From NCBI RefSeq assembly GCF_022539315.1, contig NC_066326.1:15144601-15208600 (forward strand): a stretch of 64,000 nt of DNA, written 5' to 3'. The DNA comes from Serinus canaria. Lineage: Eukaryota > Chordata > Aves > Passeriformes > Fringillidae. This document shows, piece after piece, positions 11,501-23,100 of this stretch (position 1 is the first letter of the stretch; the number at the start of each line of letters is the position of its first letter). Below the pieces are notes generated by a model. It was given only the letters and a program-made list of their open reading frames with translations, made no database searches and was not told the DNA's origin. Made by a program: the position numbers and the translations under genes.

Positions 11501-14500
11501 AGCCAAGGTGGGCTGCAAAACAAGGAGAGCCAGGCCCAGGAAATTCAGAATAAAAATGAAGCAGAGGGAAAGTTGAAGTCACACAACTGAGAAAAGCTGA
11601 GTACAGTAATACTCCATAAAAAAGATACCATGAGAATTAGAATATTCACCTTTAGAAAAAAACAAAACTCCTCTGTTGACATGATATCAACTGTGCTCTT
11701 TCATGGTCCTCTTAGCATTCCTACCACTTCCCAGGTTCTCATACAATTAAAATTAACCTCTGTAAAGATGGTTTACATCAACACCCACTGCTGAAGTACC
11801 CTGCACTTCAGTCAGGCCCTAACCTTCCCACTGTTAACTTCCAAACACTGCCCATATTGTCAATATTTTCACTGTATTTCCCTGTGATCTCTCCAACTGC
11901 TTAGTGTTTGCAGGAAGAGATACAGGGAATGCTTTGGGGGGGGTTTAAAGAGATATAGATGGAAAAGAGAGGTAGACAACATGCCTTTTAGTGATAAAAT
12001 TCAGATACCACTAGGAGATTGTGCAAGAACAATACTATCATTTACCTGAGAACAAAAACCCAATTTACTGCTTTCGATTTACAGGCAAGGTGATTTTTTT
12101 TCCCCCAGATTAAAAACATTTATGTAGTTTTGGAAAATCCTGATCAGCCCAAGCACAGAAAACCATATTAGGAAGACCTACTATAAACAGCAGTAAAGCA
12201 GCTCATCTTGCTTCATTATGCAAGCCAAAGGAAACACAGAAATTAAGCCAAGAGCGGGAAAACAACTAAGACTTAAAACTGTGTTGGGAATACTCCAAAG
12301 ACTCATTAACAGATGAAAAAGTATGATTATCTTATTAGGAGTACTACCACCCATACAGAAGCTCTGATCAAAACAATAATTAAACCACCAATAACAATCT
12401 CCCTGCATCATTAAATACTTTTGTACAAATAAATTAACTCTGCCAGCCAGAAGCATCAAATGGAGATAATTTACCTCAACCAGTTAATAAGTCCAAATAC
12501 TCAGAAAGCCTCTTGCATTCTTACCTGGGAATGTGCTATCATTCTTCTTCCAAAAAAAAGCTTTTAAATAAATGATTTTGACAGCATTCCTACACATTTT
12601 TGTATTTACTCCACCACGGATAAATCAATGAACCATGTGGCTTGAGATAACAACCTGTCCCTTTGCCAGAGGTGAAAACTGATTCTCTTCCAAGTAGCAC
12701 ATGCAGCTGGGCAGGAATATTTATTTCTGAGCAAAGTAAATGGACACTCAAGTGCAATTGTTGATATGCAGAATCTGGCAACAAATCAATACTGACTTTA
12801 AATACCCAATTTATGCCATTACTTTTTAATACTCATGAATCTTGTTAAAATCCCATAGCATGATGTCCTGAAGCGACACAGCCTGCTTAATTTCTTTTGG
12901 TTTGTGGGTTTATCGAATTTGAGGCTTTAAGAATCCTGTTATTGGTGAGTGTCAGTTTCAGGCTTTTCCCTTTTATTGGTTTCCTTTGAAATATCTCTGG
13001 AGCTCTTATATCTTCAATTTGATTTTTTCCCCTGTGTCTGAGAAGGGTGCAGGTCCAAATTTGGCAGGTGTGTATTACTGCCTTGACCTTCCAGAGGCCA
13101 CCACTACTGATATCTGGGGTTTTAGGGGCAGATACAGTGCCTTTATTTATGCTCCTTTAAACAATCTAAAGAAGTGTAAATATACTAGACAATTTGCCAA
13201 ATAGTTCAAAACTGCATTCTTGAGCTACATATATAGCAGTGCTCATGTATACGTACCATGTTATGGTATAATTATCAAAAATCCAAGATCAGGATGAATA
13301 AAATTGCCTAGATTTCCTAGGTCAGACTCAAAATTTGGACAAATATGATGCAGAAGCCAGGAATAAAGCAAAAACTAACCTTTCAGATGCACTGCCAAGA
13401 ATGGGTTTATCAGCAAAGCAGCACTTGTGGGGAGCTTCAGCCACTCCTGCCCATGCTGGACCTGCTTTGGGGAAAGCAGAGTGGTGTAGAATCAGGGATG
13501 TGTTACTCTGGAAGCTTTAACCAGCAGAAAGCTCAAGAGAGTGTAAAATTACTGTTTTGAAATAGATGGTATCCAAGAAACCTTGTGTTACCATGAAGGC
13601 TTAATGTGTATTTTTAGGAGCACCCCACAAGACAAGTTCAGCCTGTTCATGGAGGTGAGGAGACAGGAAACCCCACTGGAAGAACAGAGGAGAAAGAGAA
13701 CTTTGTTTTCTGGTGTGCTAGACTCAACACCATCTTTGACTAACTACTGCTTTAGCCTTGATTTGTGAATATATTACGTGGCTGAACAGGTTTACATGTT
13801 TATTCATTTTCTCCCTTAATTTAAGAGGAAGTTGTACAACAAATCCAACTGTACTGCCCTAGGGAAAATCCAGGCTGTGTCCCACAAGGGATGCAGTGAT
13901 CAGCACAGCCACGAGCTGATTATGCCTGGGTTCCTTAGGAAATTCTACCCAATTTTTGGAGCACTTGTAATGTGCATAACACAGTGAGAGTCAGAGCTCT
14001 TGCTCACTGGTGTAACAATTATTGCTGCACTGTCAGAAAGCAGGCCAGTCCCTGGAAGTGTCATTGAGCACTTGACTATTTTGGGGCTTATTTTGTGTTC
14101 TTTTGTGTCACCTCTAAGGAACTATCTCTGAGGAGAAGACAGTAAACCAGGAGGACTGGTCTGATCCATTCTAACAAACCCAATATTCCTAAATCATCCT
14201 CTTTAGTTTCCCAAATTAACTCACCTCACAGTTTCCCCTTTGTGCCTGGAAAGATTTATTGTTTTTATTCAACCTGAAAATCTGCTGGCATTAGATATAT
14301 TAGGATACCCACAGGTGGTTCTTTTGTCATCCTATCACTGCAGTGGGGAGATAGCAAAATAAATCAATAAAAACAATGTCTTGGCTGATGCTTGGGGAAA
14401 CCAATCTGTGGTTGAATATATAGCTCAGCAGCAGACTGCCCTATGCACAGGCAGCACTAGGTACCCTGGCTTCCACTCACTGGAGATCTCAAATAAGGAT

Positions 14501-16304
14501 TCTGGGTTTTATTTACTGTTTTCCCACCACTCAAGTTTCTAATTCTGTGTCCTCTTTAAAAAACTGTGTCTTATCTTTTTTTGTTGGGTTCAGATCTACA
14601 CCAGAGTGAGGGTTATTTTGTCACAAGGTCAGCTTTTCTTTCTTTGACTTGAGCACTGTTGCAGCAAGAGCCTGACATAAAGCTGGTTTTCAGTTGCCTC
14701 TATCTGAGGCTTGTTTTCAAAGACTGTATGCAAATCATGCCAGTGCTGCCTTCTGCACTTCCTCCATTTTATTTTCTATTGAGACTGAATGTGAAGAGCT
14801 GCAGCCTATTTAGAACACCATGGCTCTTGCAGCAGAAAAACCAAAGCTATTTCCCAAAGTGGAATTTCTTAGAATCAGTGTATTTTCTTCTTCTTATAAC
14901 AGAAATGAGTGTGAGCATTCTGAGCCTTTAGTTATCCTCCCAGGTCCGAGAAGATGTGAGGAGAAGCAGAGAGGGTATGGAAAGAAAAGCAGTTGATTAG
15001 TAAATCCATTGAAGGATTTAATCCTTTGTTAAGGAGGCAGCATCGAGCCTGCTGGAGTGAAGTGAAGCAAGAGAAACAAGTGGCAATTTACCCTAGAGCT
15101 GCACTCTCTGGATGACTTTCCCCTGGGGGTGTAGTGGACATCAGCAGGCACAGGAGCTCCTGCAGGGAAACTGAACTTGCACCCAGAGCCCCCCCAGATC
15201 CAGGCACACAGGGTGAGGGCTGAGGCACTGCCCACCCTGGACAAAACCATGGCATGTGCCCCACACAGGCACTTGTGCTTGTTGCCCTGGACTCTGGGGG
15301 TCTTCTGGAGCCCAGATTAGCATGAGGAAGGTGGCTCAGAACTGCAGCTAAGCCAGGAAGGAATGCAGCAATGCCTGTCAGGATCTGTGCCCTCAGAAGA
15401 ACAGTGCTTTGTCCTGCTTTTGCCGTGGATTTCATACTTGAAGCCACAGAAAACTGAAAATTCATAAAGATGTAACTGAAACCATTTAACAATCAAAGCC
15501 ATTGAAGGGCCTCTGGTGGGAAGTGCAGCTTTGGTTTTCTGGTGTCCTGTTAAGGCAAAACTGGCACCTTGTGCTTTGCAGATCTGGGGAATGAATTCCT
15601 ATTTTTTAGCTTGAATACAGTGTGCAAGCACAGATCCAAAATGTGAAATACAGAAGGGACAAACAGGAGCTGTTTCCTTGCAGGCTCCCATGCCTACTCT
15701 ACAGAATATTTCTTACCTTGCCAATCAAATTTAGGAGGTATTCAGTGGAGGTAATCACACAATAGAAACAGGCCTCCTGTTTTCCAGAGCTCCCAGGTTT
15801 GAATTCCCCTTCCTGCAGAGCCAGGTGTCCCATGTTTCTGTTGCAGGAGCAAAGCTCTGTGTGTCTCTGTCAAGGAAAGCATTTGTTAATTGCTTCCAAA
15901 AAAAAAAACCTGGAGTGAATAAACATTTAACTAAATAGCTAAAACATGCATAAGGTGTCATAGGCAATTTTCAGCACTCTCAGCTGCAGCACAAGATGCT
16001 CGTGTAGCAAGAACAGCCATGCCAGATGTTAGGTAGGAACCTGCTTCATTTCCACTGTGCTAGGGTGGCTCTGACTCGTGATAATTGTGCAGAGCCCTTG
16101 CTGAGGCAGGAAAAGCCTCCCTCAGCATATCTGAGACTCCTCCAGCATCAGTCTTTGTGCTGTATTTGCATCCAGCCTGGATGGTCAGGAAGCCTTGCAG
16201 TGGATTCAGGAGCCAAGACCTGGTCACCTCATTTATGGGAAACAGAGCCAATGCAATTGTGCAATTACCATTGTGAAGCAAGAATTTTTTTTTCCTCCCC
16301 CCAC

Positions 16305-16325
16305 TTTTTTTTTTTTTTTTTTTTT
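16305..16325 (+). repeat. Poly-T tract (21 T)
   Basis: Twenty-one consecutive T, preceded by an interrupted T/C-rich run. Read on the minus strand it is a poly-A that could be the tail of an old retroposed copy, but I see no recognisable element attached. Confidence 0.85.
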
Positions 16326-16444
16326 GGTGGACATTCACTACTTGCTGCAGCAAGAAAGAGTGTGGGGGGCTGGTCACCGAAATTATTCAGTCAAGAGTTT
16401 GATTTGCTCTTGTCCGATTGCCGGGGTGTTTTGGGGTTTTTTGG

Positions 16445-16458
16445 ACAGCAGAGGGTGC
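16445..16458 (+). promoter_or_regulatory. CTCF-like motif
   Basis: ACAGCAGAGGGTGC matches 12 of 14 positions of the CTCF core CCASYAGRKGGCRS, with the diagnostic AGAGGG centre. It sits in a short GC-rich patch. Binding is not shown by sequence alone. Confidence 0.3.
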
Positions 16459-19361
16459 CAAACCCCCGGAGGGAGCGCACCCAGGCCCGGAGCTCCCGGG
16501 CATCCCCTGAAGTCCCCGCTGGCAGCTCTGCCCCAGCCCCAGCACAGCTCCGGCCAGAGGGAGCCTCGCTCCCTCGGGATGTGCCAGCACTCCCAGCCCC
16601 ACTCGGAACCTCTTTCCCGTGGATCAATCCAGCCTCTTGCGAGCCAAGATATTTTCTCTCTGATGTGCAATCGGCACTCAGGGTTATCTCAGCAATCTGA
16701 AGCCGCATTTTGTTATCAGGATGCTGCAGGGACGACTCACTAAATTAAAAGCAAGCACTTGATCATAGAGAGCTGAGCACACTCCCCCACCTTAACACGG
16801 GCTAGAAATACAACACAGCCATCGAGGAACTAAATCTGTTTAACTTGACACGGTTCATGCACAGATTTTTACTTTGGACAAGGAAACATGAGATTAAAAC
16901 ATCAGCAGCTCCGAAATCCCATTCTCATCCTACAGTGAATTATGAAATGAAGTGGCATTATATTAGCAGGCAGTTCTTCCTGTTCTAGTAAAAGAGATGC
17001 ATTCTGCATTTTCTGCAAACACTGCTCATGGGAATGAGATGGAAATTGGTCCTTGAGTAGTAACTAGTTACAGTAGCTTCTAAACGAGCCTAAAAATGAT
17101 TCTGATTGTATTTAGGAGCCAAATCCTGAAGCCTGTATTGTTTTCAGATTCCTGTTCTTTGCCTGAGACAAAAATTGCTCTACTTTGTCCAGGCAACATT
17201 TCTTATTTTACTTTCTTGCCAGTCCCTGTCCTGAGGATGAGCACTGTCAGATGGCCAATTTTACTGCTCACATACCTGATACACATCACCAGCCCATTAT
17301 TTCTACACAGGAACAGAATCCATCATCCCTAACTCAAAACCGTGCAGATAACAATTGATAATTTGTAAACAGTTATTCCCTTTGAATGAGTTATGTAGGC
17401 TCTGTTTACTTAATCCAGCTATTTGTCAGTTTATCAGTCACTTATCAACAGAAGCAGAAAGGAGGGCACACATAACCCATTCATCATCCCTCCTGTTGCT
17501 GCAACATGCACAATATATATTGCACATGCCACAGCACTGGTGAAATAGCTCACAACCCTACACTGCCAGCACAACTCAGTGTAAGGGTTATTTCTCAAGG
17601 CAAAAAACTTGTGGGATGCTTCACAGAGGGGTAAAATTCCCACTGAGCCCCAACACTTGGGCCTAAGACACAAAGTGATGGCACAGGTGTGGCAGAAGGG
17701 GGGGGTCTCAGCAGGATTGGGAACACCCAACACTCTCTGCAGCACTGTAGGAGAATATTTTAGAAATGTGGAAAAGAGCAGAAGGCTCAGCTCCAGAGGC
17801 CCTGTGGCTCCTCAAGGTACAAGGATGTACAATATTTAATTGTACTACACAGGGTTTGTACAGCAATGCACCCCACAGGACTCAGTTACCCCTGTCCCTA
17901 CCTCACACTTCACCCTGTGCATTTATTTTTACCTCTGAAATGTCCCCCCTTGTCCTCCCTGGCAGGGCCTGGCCTGGCTTTATCCAGCCCAGGTGCTTCT
18001 GTCACAGCCTCAATCAAAAATAATTGTTGTGAGTCTTTAATAAAAGGACTTAGTGGGAAACCAAGGTTAGAAAAGCCCCAGCTTGCCCTTGTCCAGCAGG
18101 AAACAGTTCACCAAAAAAGCCACCCACCACCAGCCTTCTGCAAAGCCAGGGCACTGGGCACAGCACACAAACACCAGTAAAACACCAGGAAAGAGGCACT
18201 GGAGCTCTGTAACCTTTTAAATAAAGTCAGGCAGGGAGATGGAGATTTAGAAGAGCTTTGGAAGAATAAGCCCTTTCTCCCAGGTCTTTACAGGGAAGGT
18301 GGAAAGCTGTTGTAAGGATTTCAGATGCAATATGGCATGAAAACATTTTAGCTTGGGAAAAAACCCTCAATAACACATTTTAAACAGTTATCATTTTGTA
18401 GTTCTCACAAATTTACTGCTGGGATACTTGCTCCTTATTCCCCCCCAAGATGTTCCTTTGATTCACTTGGGGAGGAAAGTTGTGTGGGTTACTACTGTGT
18501 CTGGCCATTTCCTTTCCAAGGGAAAACTTCTGCTATTTTTCAACCCAAGAATCCACATGCCCCTTTTAACATGAAAAAAAATTAAAGCTTACAAATAATT
18601 CAATAATGTCTTCAAATTTAGATAAATCATTTAACAATGAGCTGGGTATGGCATAGAAGCTGACAGGCTGAATTGGTTCAGCTCATTTTTCACTAGCAGC
18701 CCCACACTGAGTTAGGAAAGGGGGGGGTCTTGCACATCTCCTTGGGATTTGTGACTCCCAGGAACCCCACTCTGAGTAGCCAGAACCTCCTAAAAAAGAA
18801 ACCTCCAGCACACTGCCAAAGGGATTGTGGAACAACGTTCAAGATCAGTTAATGTGGCCATGCAGTCTCTGATCCTTAGCTCAGCTCAGGCACTTGTGAA
18901 TTCTGCAGTGTAGATGAGCCCTTTGGAGAGCTCCATACATTAAGAGAATCCATTACTTTTTTGCTGATTTATTTTATAATGGCTCATTTACATGCACTAA
19001 GAAATGGTATTTTTATACTAGTTAGAAAGGCACAGATTGCCTCTCTGCAGTCATACAGGTTTTCAATTTTAGACAAGATCTTTAAAAAATTGACAGTGTT
19101 ATGAACTTCCAGGAGGCTTTTCAAAGTCACTTAGGTTTTTAAAATCTATTATGGTTATTTTTTCTGTCATATTCCAAAGGTTTATATTTTTGGACTCATG
19201 GCACTAACAAATCCTGTTATATATGTTGAGCAATATGAAAAATAGGGCACTAATATTTTAAAGTCTCTAAAACATTTCTCAAATTGACTGTTAAATGTGG
19301 CATTTCTACAATACACCATTGTTTGGCAAGATATAAAAGCTTACTGGTTCTCATCTGGGTG

Positions 19362-19369
19362 ATTTGCAT
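19362..19369 (+). promoter_or_regulatory. POU octamer
   Basis: ATTTGCAT is an exact octamer motif for POU/Oct factors, 21 bp before a FOX-type GTAAATA at 19391-19397. The surrounding AT-rich block looks like a candidate conserved enhancer. Confidence 0.3.
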
Positions 19370-19906
19370 AACTTGTTCATGGCATCATTTGTAAATATTA
19401 TGCCCATCCCAAGCTGCCAAAGATAAAAAGAGTAAGATTGCTTTTGCCAAAGTGTGTCATAATATAGATGAGGAAAAAACCCTTCCTGTCTAAAAAGAGG
19501 GAAGTTATACAAAGTGAGTTAAAATTTTATACTGCATTAATCTCAGAAATCACTTTTCATGTCTGTTAGAGAGCATAAAAGTGAAAAAAAAAATCCTTTC
19601 GCTGTGCAAAGTGGTTCTACAAGTGTTGGACAAGCCAAGGAACAGTGGCTGCTCCCAGGGAGGAGGGGTCATACAGCACCCAGAGAGCCCCTTTGCTGTG
19701 CAAGAGAGCATGGGCTGGGCTCAGAACGTGGTTCTGGCTCCCCTGGGGGTGAGCACAGAGTGAACAATTCTGTTTCAGGCACACAGATGACAACTCAGTT
19801 TGCCCACTGACCTGTGCTGACTCCTCAGTACTAACACCACCAAACCACTGCAACAAATGTGTTGCACCCAAAGAGACTCCATACAGAGGGAAAGCTCATT
19901 GCACTT

Positions 19907-20184
19907 TGTAGAGGGTGATCTTGTCCCCAGTGAGTTGCAGCTGTTTCAGTTGCTGAAGATTGGAGGTGGCCCTGATCTAAACAGGCCACACCTGTAATCA
20001 ATAAGAACTAGTGCTATATAAGAGTAAGGAAAGAGGAGTGAGGAGAGTCAGATTACTGTGAGGACCTGGAGAAGTCAGTGTGTAGAGGAGCTGCCTGTGA
20101 GGAACATCAAGAAGGTAAGAAGCTCTGATAATATGAAATCCTTGTACTATGATGATGATAGAACTTGAGTTATCTAAGACAACA
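19907..20184 (+). mobile_element. Solo LTR, copy 1 of a two-copy family
   Basis: This 278-bp block starts TGTAGAGG and ends AAGACAACA, so it has the TG...CA ends of a retroviral LTR. The 6 bp on each side, GCACTT and ACACTT, match at five of six positions, consistent with a 6-bp target duplication as made by ERV2/ERVK-like elements. A TATA box (TATATAAG) is at 20015-20022 and a splice donor AAG|GTAAGA at 20114/20115. A second copy of the same length lies at 47277-47554, about 92% identical by eye. No retroviral coding sequence flanks it, so it is a solo LTR left by recombination. The ERV class is inferred from duplication length. Confidence 0.75.
20015..20022 (+). promoter_or_regulatory. LTR TATA box
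   Basis: TATATAAG lies in a block of about 78 bp that is identical in the two LTR copies. A start site would be expected about 25-30 bp downstream, followed by the donor at 20114/20115, giving a first exon of about 70 nt. Confidence 0.6.
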
Positions 20185-23100
20185 ACACTTAGCAAGGAGG
20201 GGCAGCTGCCATACATTCATTTTAGAGCTTAATTTCATATTCATGACTGTTCTAGAAGGAGGTAATTTTGACTGATGTTACAGAGTTGCCTGTGCTTGCT
20301 TAGGAATGGCCCTTTGAGAGATGCTGTATTTCTTGTGGATGAAGGCTGGGGGGAATGATGCTGTCTGCTTTTGGAGGCTCTGTCACAGTCACCAAGCAGA
20401 TGGATTTCTGGAAAGCACTTGTATTTGTTTGCTTGCCTTCACAACCAAGAATATGTCATTGTGGCAGTTTTGTCACCACCCTGATAAAGAGCTCACTTGA
20501 ATATTTTTTGGCTCTGAAGTCATTTAGTGGGAAGGAAGAAGAGTAGCTGGGATGCAGAGGGTTACCATGTCTGTTTCTCAGAGTGTCAAACTCACTCTTG
20601 GAAGTTGTGCTAACATCCTTGTGCTAATTGTTATGCAATTAGTAGAACTGGCTGTGGTAAATGTTAAGGTAACACACCAGGCCCTGAGAGATGGTGACGT
20701 CTGTAGGGGTGAAGGAACCACTGGAGCAAGGCACCATTTACACATGATCTGTAGCTGAGTCACCATTATGCTGCTGAGCAGGGATGGCAATACACTGCTG
20801 AGCCCCACTAAACCTGACAGCTGGCCTAACTAAAGTGTTTGTCTCCTCCACAATGGCCACAACACAGCAAATATCTCAAAAAGATGCTTTGGCTTCTGAA
20901 ATCAGTGAAATTTAATGGCTTCCTTTGGATACTTTTCCTTCACACCTTGTATTCTTCTACTTCCTAAATTTAACAAACTACCAATAAATGACTTTTTTCA
21001 ATCAGACCTTAAAGCAGGAGAAAGAGACTGTAAGCCAGGAGCCCAGGCACAGGAATCCCCAGGGAAAGCACTTGGTGTTATTTCCTGTTGTTAATCTTTG
21101 CCTGCCAGGTTGAATTTGGGAAAAGAGATAGGAAAGAAAGTTACAATTTGTCTTTATCATGAAAGATGAAAAACAAGGGCAGGTCACTAATTACATCTCT
21201 AAGGTGATACATACTCTGCTGCTTTAGTATAGAGATGCCAGCAATAACCTCAGGTACAGAACCCTTTAGTAGATACAGCAAATGAAAAGTATTACAGATT
21301 GTGTTCTTCCCATCTCAGCTGTAAAAGATTCCAACGCAATTTCAAGCCCTTTAAGGCCACAGTGTTTTGCCAAAGTGAGACTGGAAATGCTTCTAGGAAT
21401 ATAACACTGGGTAGACTTGTTTCTTATTTGCTACACAGCAAGATTAACTCAGATAATGAATTTATACTGATGAGTGGAGTTCAAGGTTAGGGATTTTAGA
21501 AAGCAATCTCACCATCTGGGCAATAAAGCTTGGAAGTACGTAAAAAAGTCCATTTTTTAAATAAGTGTTCTAATCAATAATACAACACTGGATTGTAAAG
21601 GTGCAATTAACTTTTCAACCTGGTTCTTGGAGCTGTGTAAGGCTGATTTTTAGGTCAAGCAAAGCTTTTCTTTAAAAGCTGTGGAAAGATGAGGCTTGGT
21701 TTGTGAGAGTATGAAATAAGGCAAGATAAGGATTTGTATTTTGGAATTTGCTTTGAATCCAAGTTCCTGGTCTGCTGATCTTAAAGAGGAAATTGAACCC
21801 AAGACTTTCACCTTAAATACTAGCAGCTGGTTATTCAGGAGGTTGGTCCAGATCTCTAGGTTTAATCAGAATCAGAGCCACAAAATTATACTTAAAAGTC
21901 TTCCCACAAACACTTTTCTTAGATGAGCCCATATTCTTAATAAAAAAGCAGGGTAAAAAAATGCTTCTGAATACTGATTCTCTAGATTATACAAATAAAG
22001 TTACTTCATGATCCCTATTTAATTACTGCCATGCATGCAGATCAGCACTGGGTCCAGAAGACTCACAGAACAGAATTAAACAAGACGAGGGAATAAGCAG
22101 CTGAAGAATAGCTCTGTTGAGGGAATTCCACTAAAACCAAGGAGCAGAGAAGCATGGCAGCAGCAGTGCCACAGCATTGTCTGTGCTGTGCCCTTCTGGC
22201 CTGGCTCAAGAGGGCTTGAGAGGCCCCAGCAGCTCGTGCACAGCAGCATTCCCACAGAGCAGGGGGCATCCAGGCATGGGCATTTCCCCAAGGACACCTC
22301 CTGTGTGCTGCAGCCAGCTCAGCTGAAAGCTTCTCCTTCACTTGGGGCCTCAGCAGGGATCAGTCCTTCAGCAAGCTTGGGAATGGGAGCAGCAGCAGAA
22401 AGGAACACCTACCTGAGCCTTCTCCAGCAGCTCAGGAGAGCCCTGAAACTTCTCACAGAGCCTCTGGAAAGAAAAACCCAAAAGCACTGACAGCACTGGC
22501 AGCAAAGCTTCTGCATGTAGGGGCAAAGTCTGAGCTTGGACCACAGCAAAATGCCAAGATTATTCACAGGGCTTGGCTGGAAACACAGCAAGGTAAAAGA
22601 GAGTAAAGCCAGCTGAAGCTGTTGGTGACCTGGACTGGCTGACAGCACACAGCATTACCTAGTAAAATATTCCATACCACAGAAATAAAGGGTCAATATT
22701 CTATAAAACTTGAAAAAAATTAGGAGCTCATAGTAGTTAGCAGGCACTGCAGTGGCACACACACATATCATAAAAAAACCCCAAAACCCACTCTGTTTCT
22801 TCCCAGGAAAACTTACCCTAAACTGGCAGCTGGGAACAGCTCCAGGCCAGAGCTCAGGGGCCCAGTCTGCTGGGGCTGCCATTGTAACTCAGTGTCCCTG
22901 ACAAGAACAAGGCTGGCCAGGTGGAATGAGTGATGAGATGGTTGTGGCTCCAGCACAGACCCACAGTCCTGTGGCTGAGGGAATTTAAAGCACCTTGAGC
23001 CAATCCCAAGGATCCAGTGGGGTCCTTGTGTTTGACTAAATCTCCCTCTGCACCAAGGCTTAGGTAGAAAGGTAGCAGCTGGAAATCAATAGATGGGAGC

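Larger units (their letters stand above)
7081..19906. other. Non-coding stretch without a supported gene
   Basis: CpG-poor sequence with only short open frames, none resembling a known protein. Poly-A tracts occur at 10257-10268, 15898-15908 and 19584-19593, and a T21 tract at 16305-16325. Isolated donor-like sites (minus TAG|GTAAGT at 7791/7790, plus TAG|GTAAGT at 10249, minus CAG|GTAAGA near 12524) have no partner acceptors that I could defend. A GC-rich patch with scattered CpG and a CTCF-like motif lies at 16380-16640. The last kilobase, about 18950-19460, is AT-rich and has an enhancer-like look. Confidence 0.6.
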
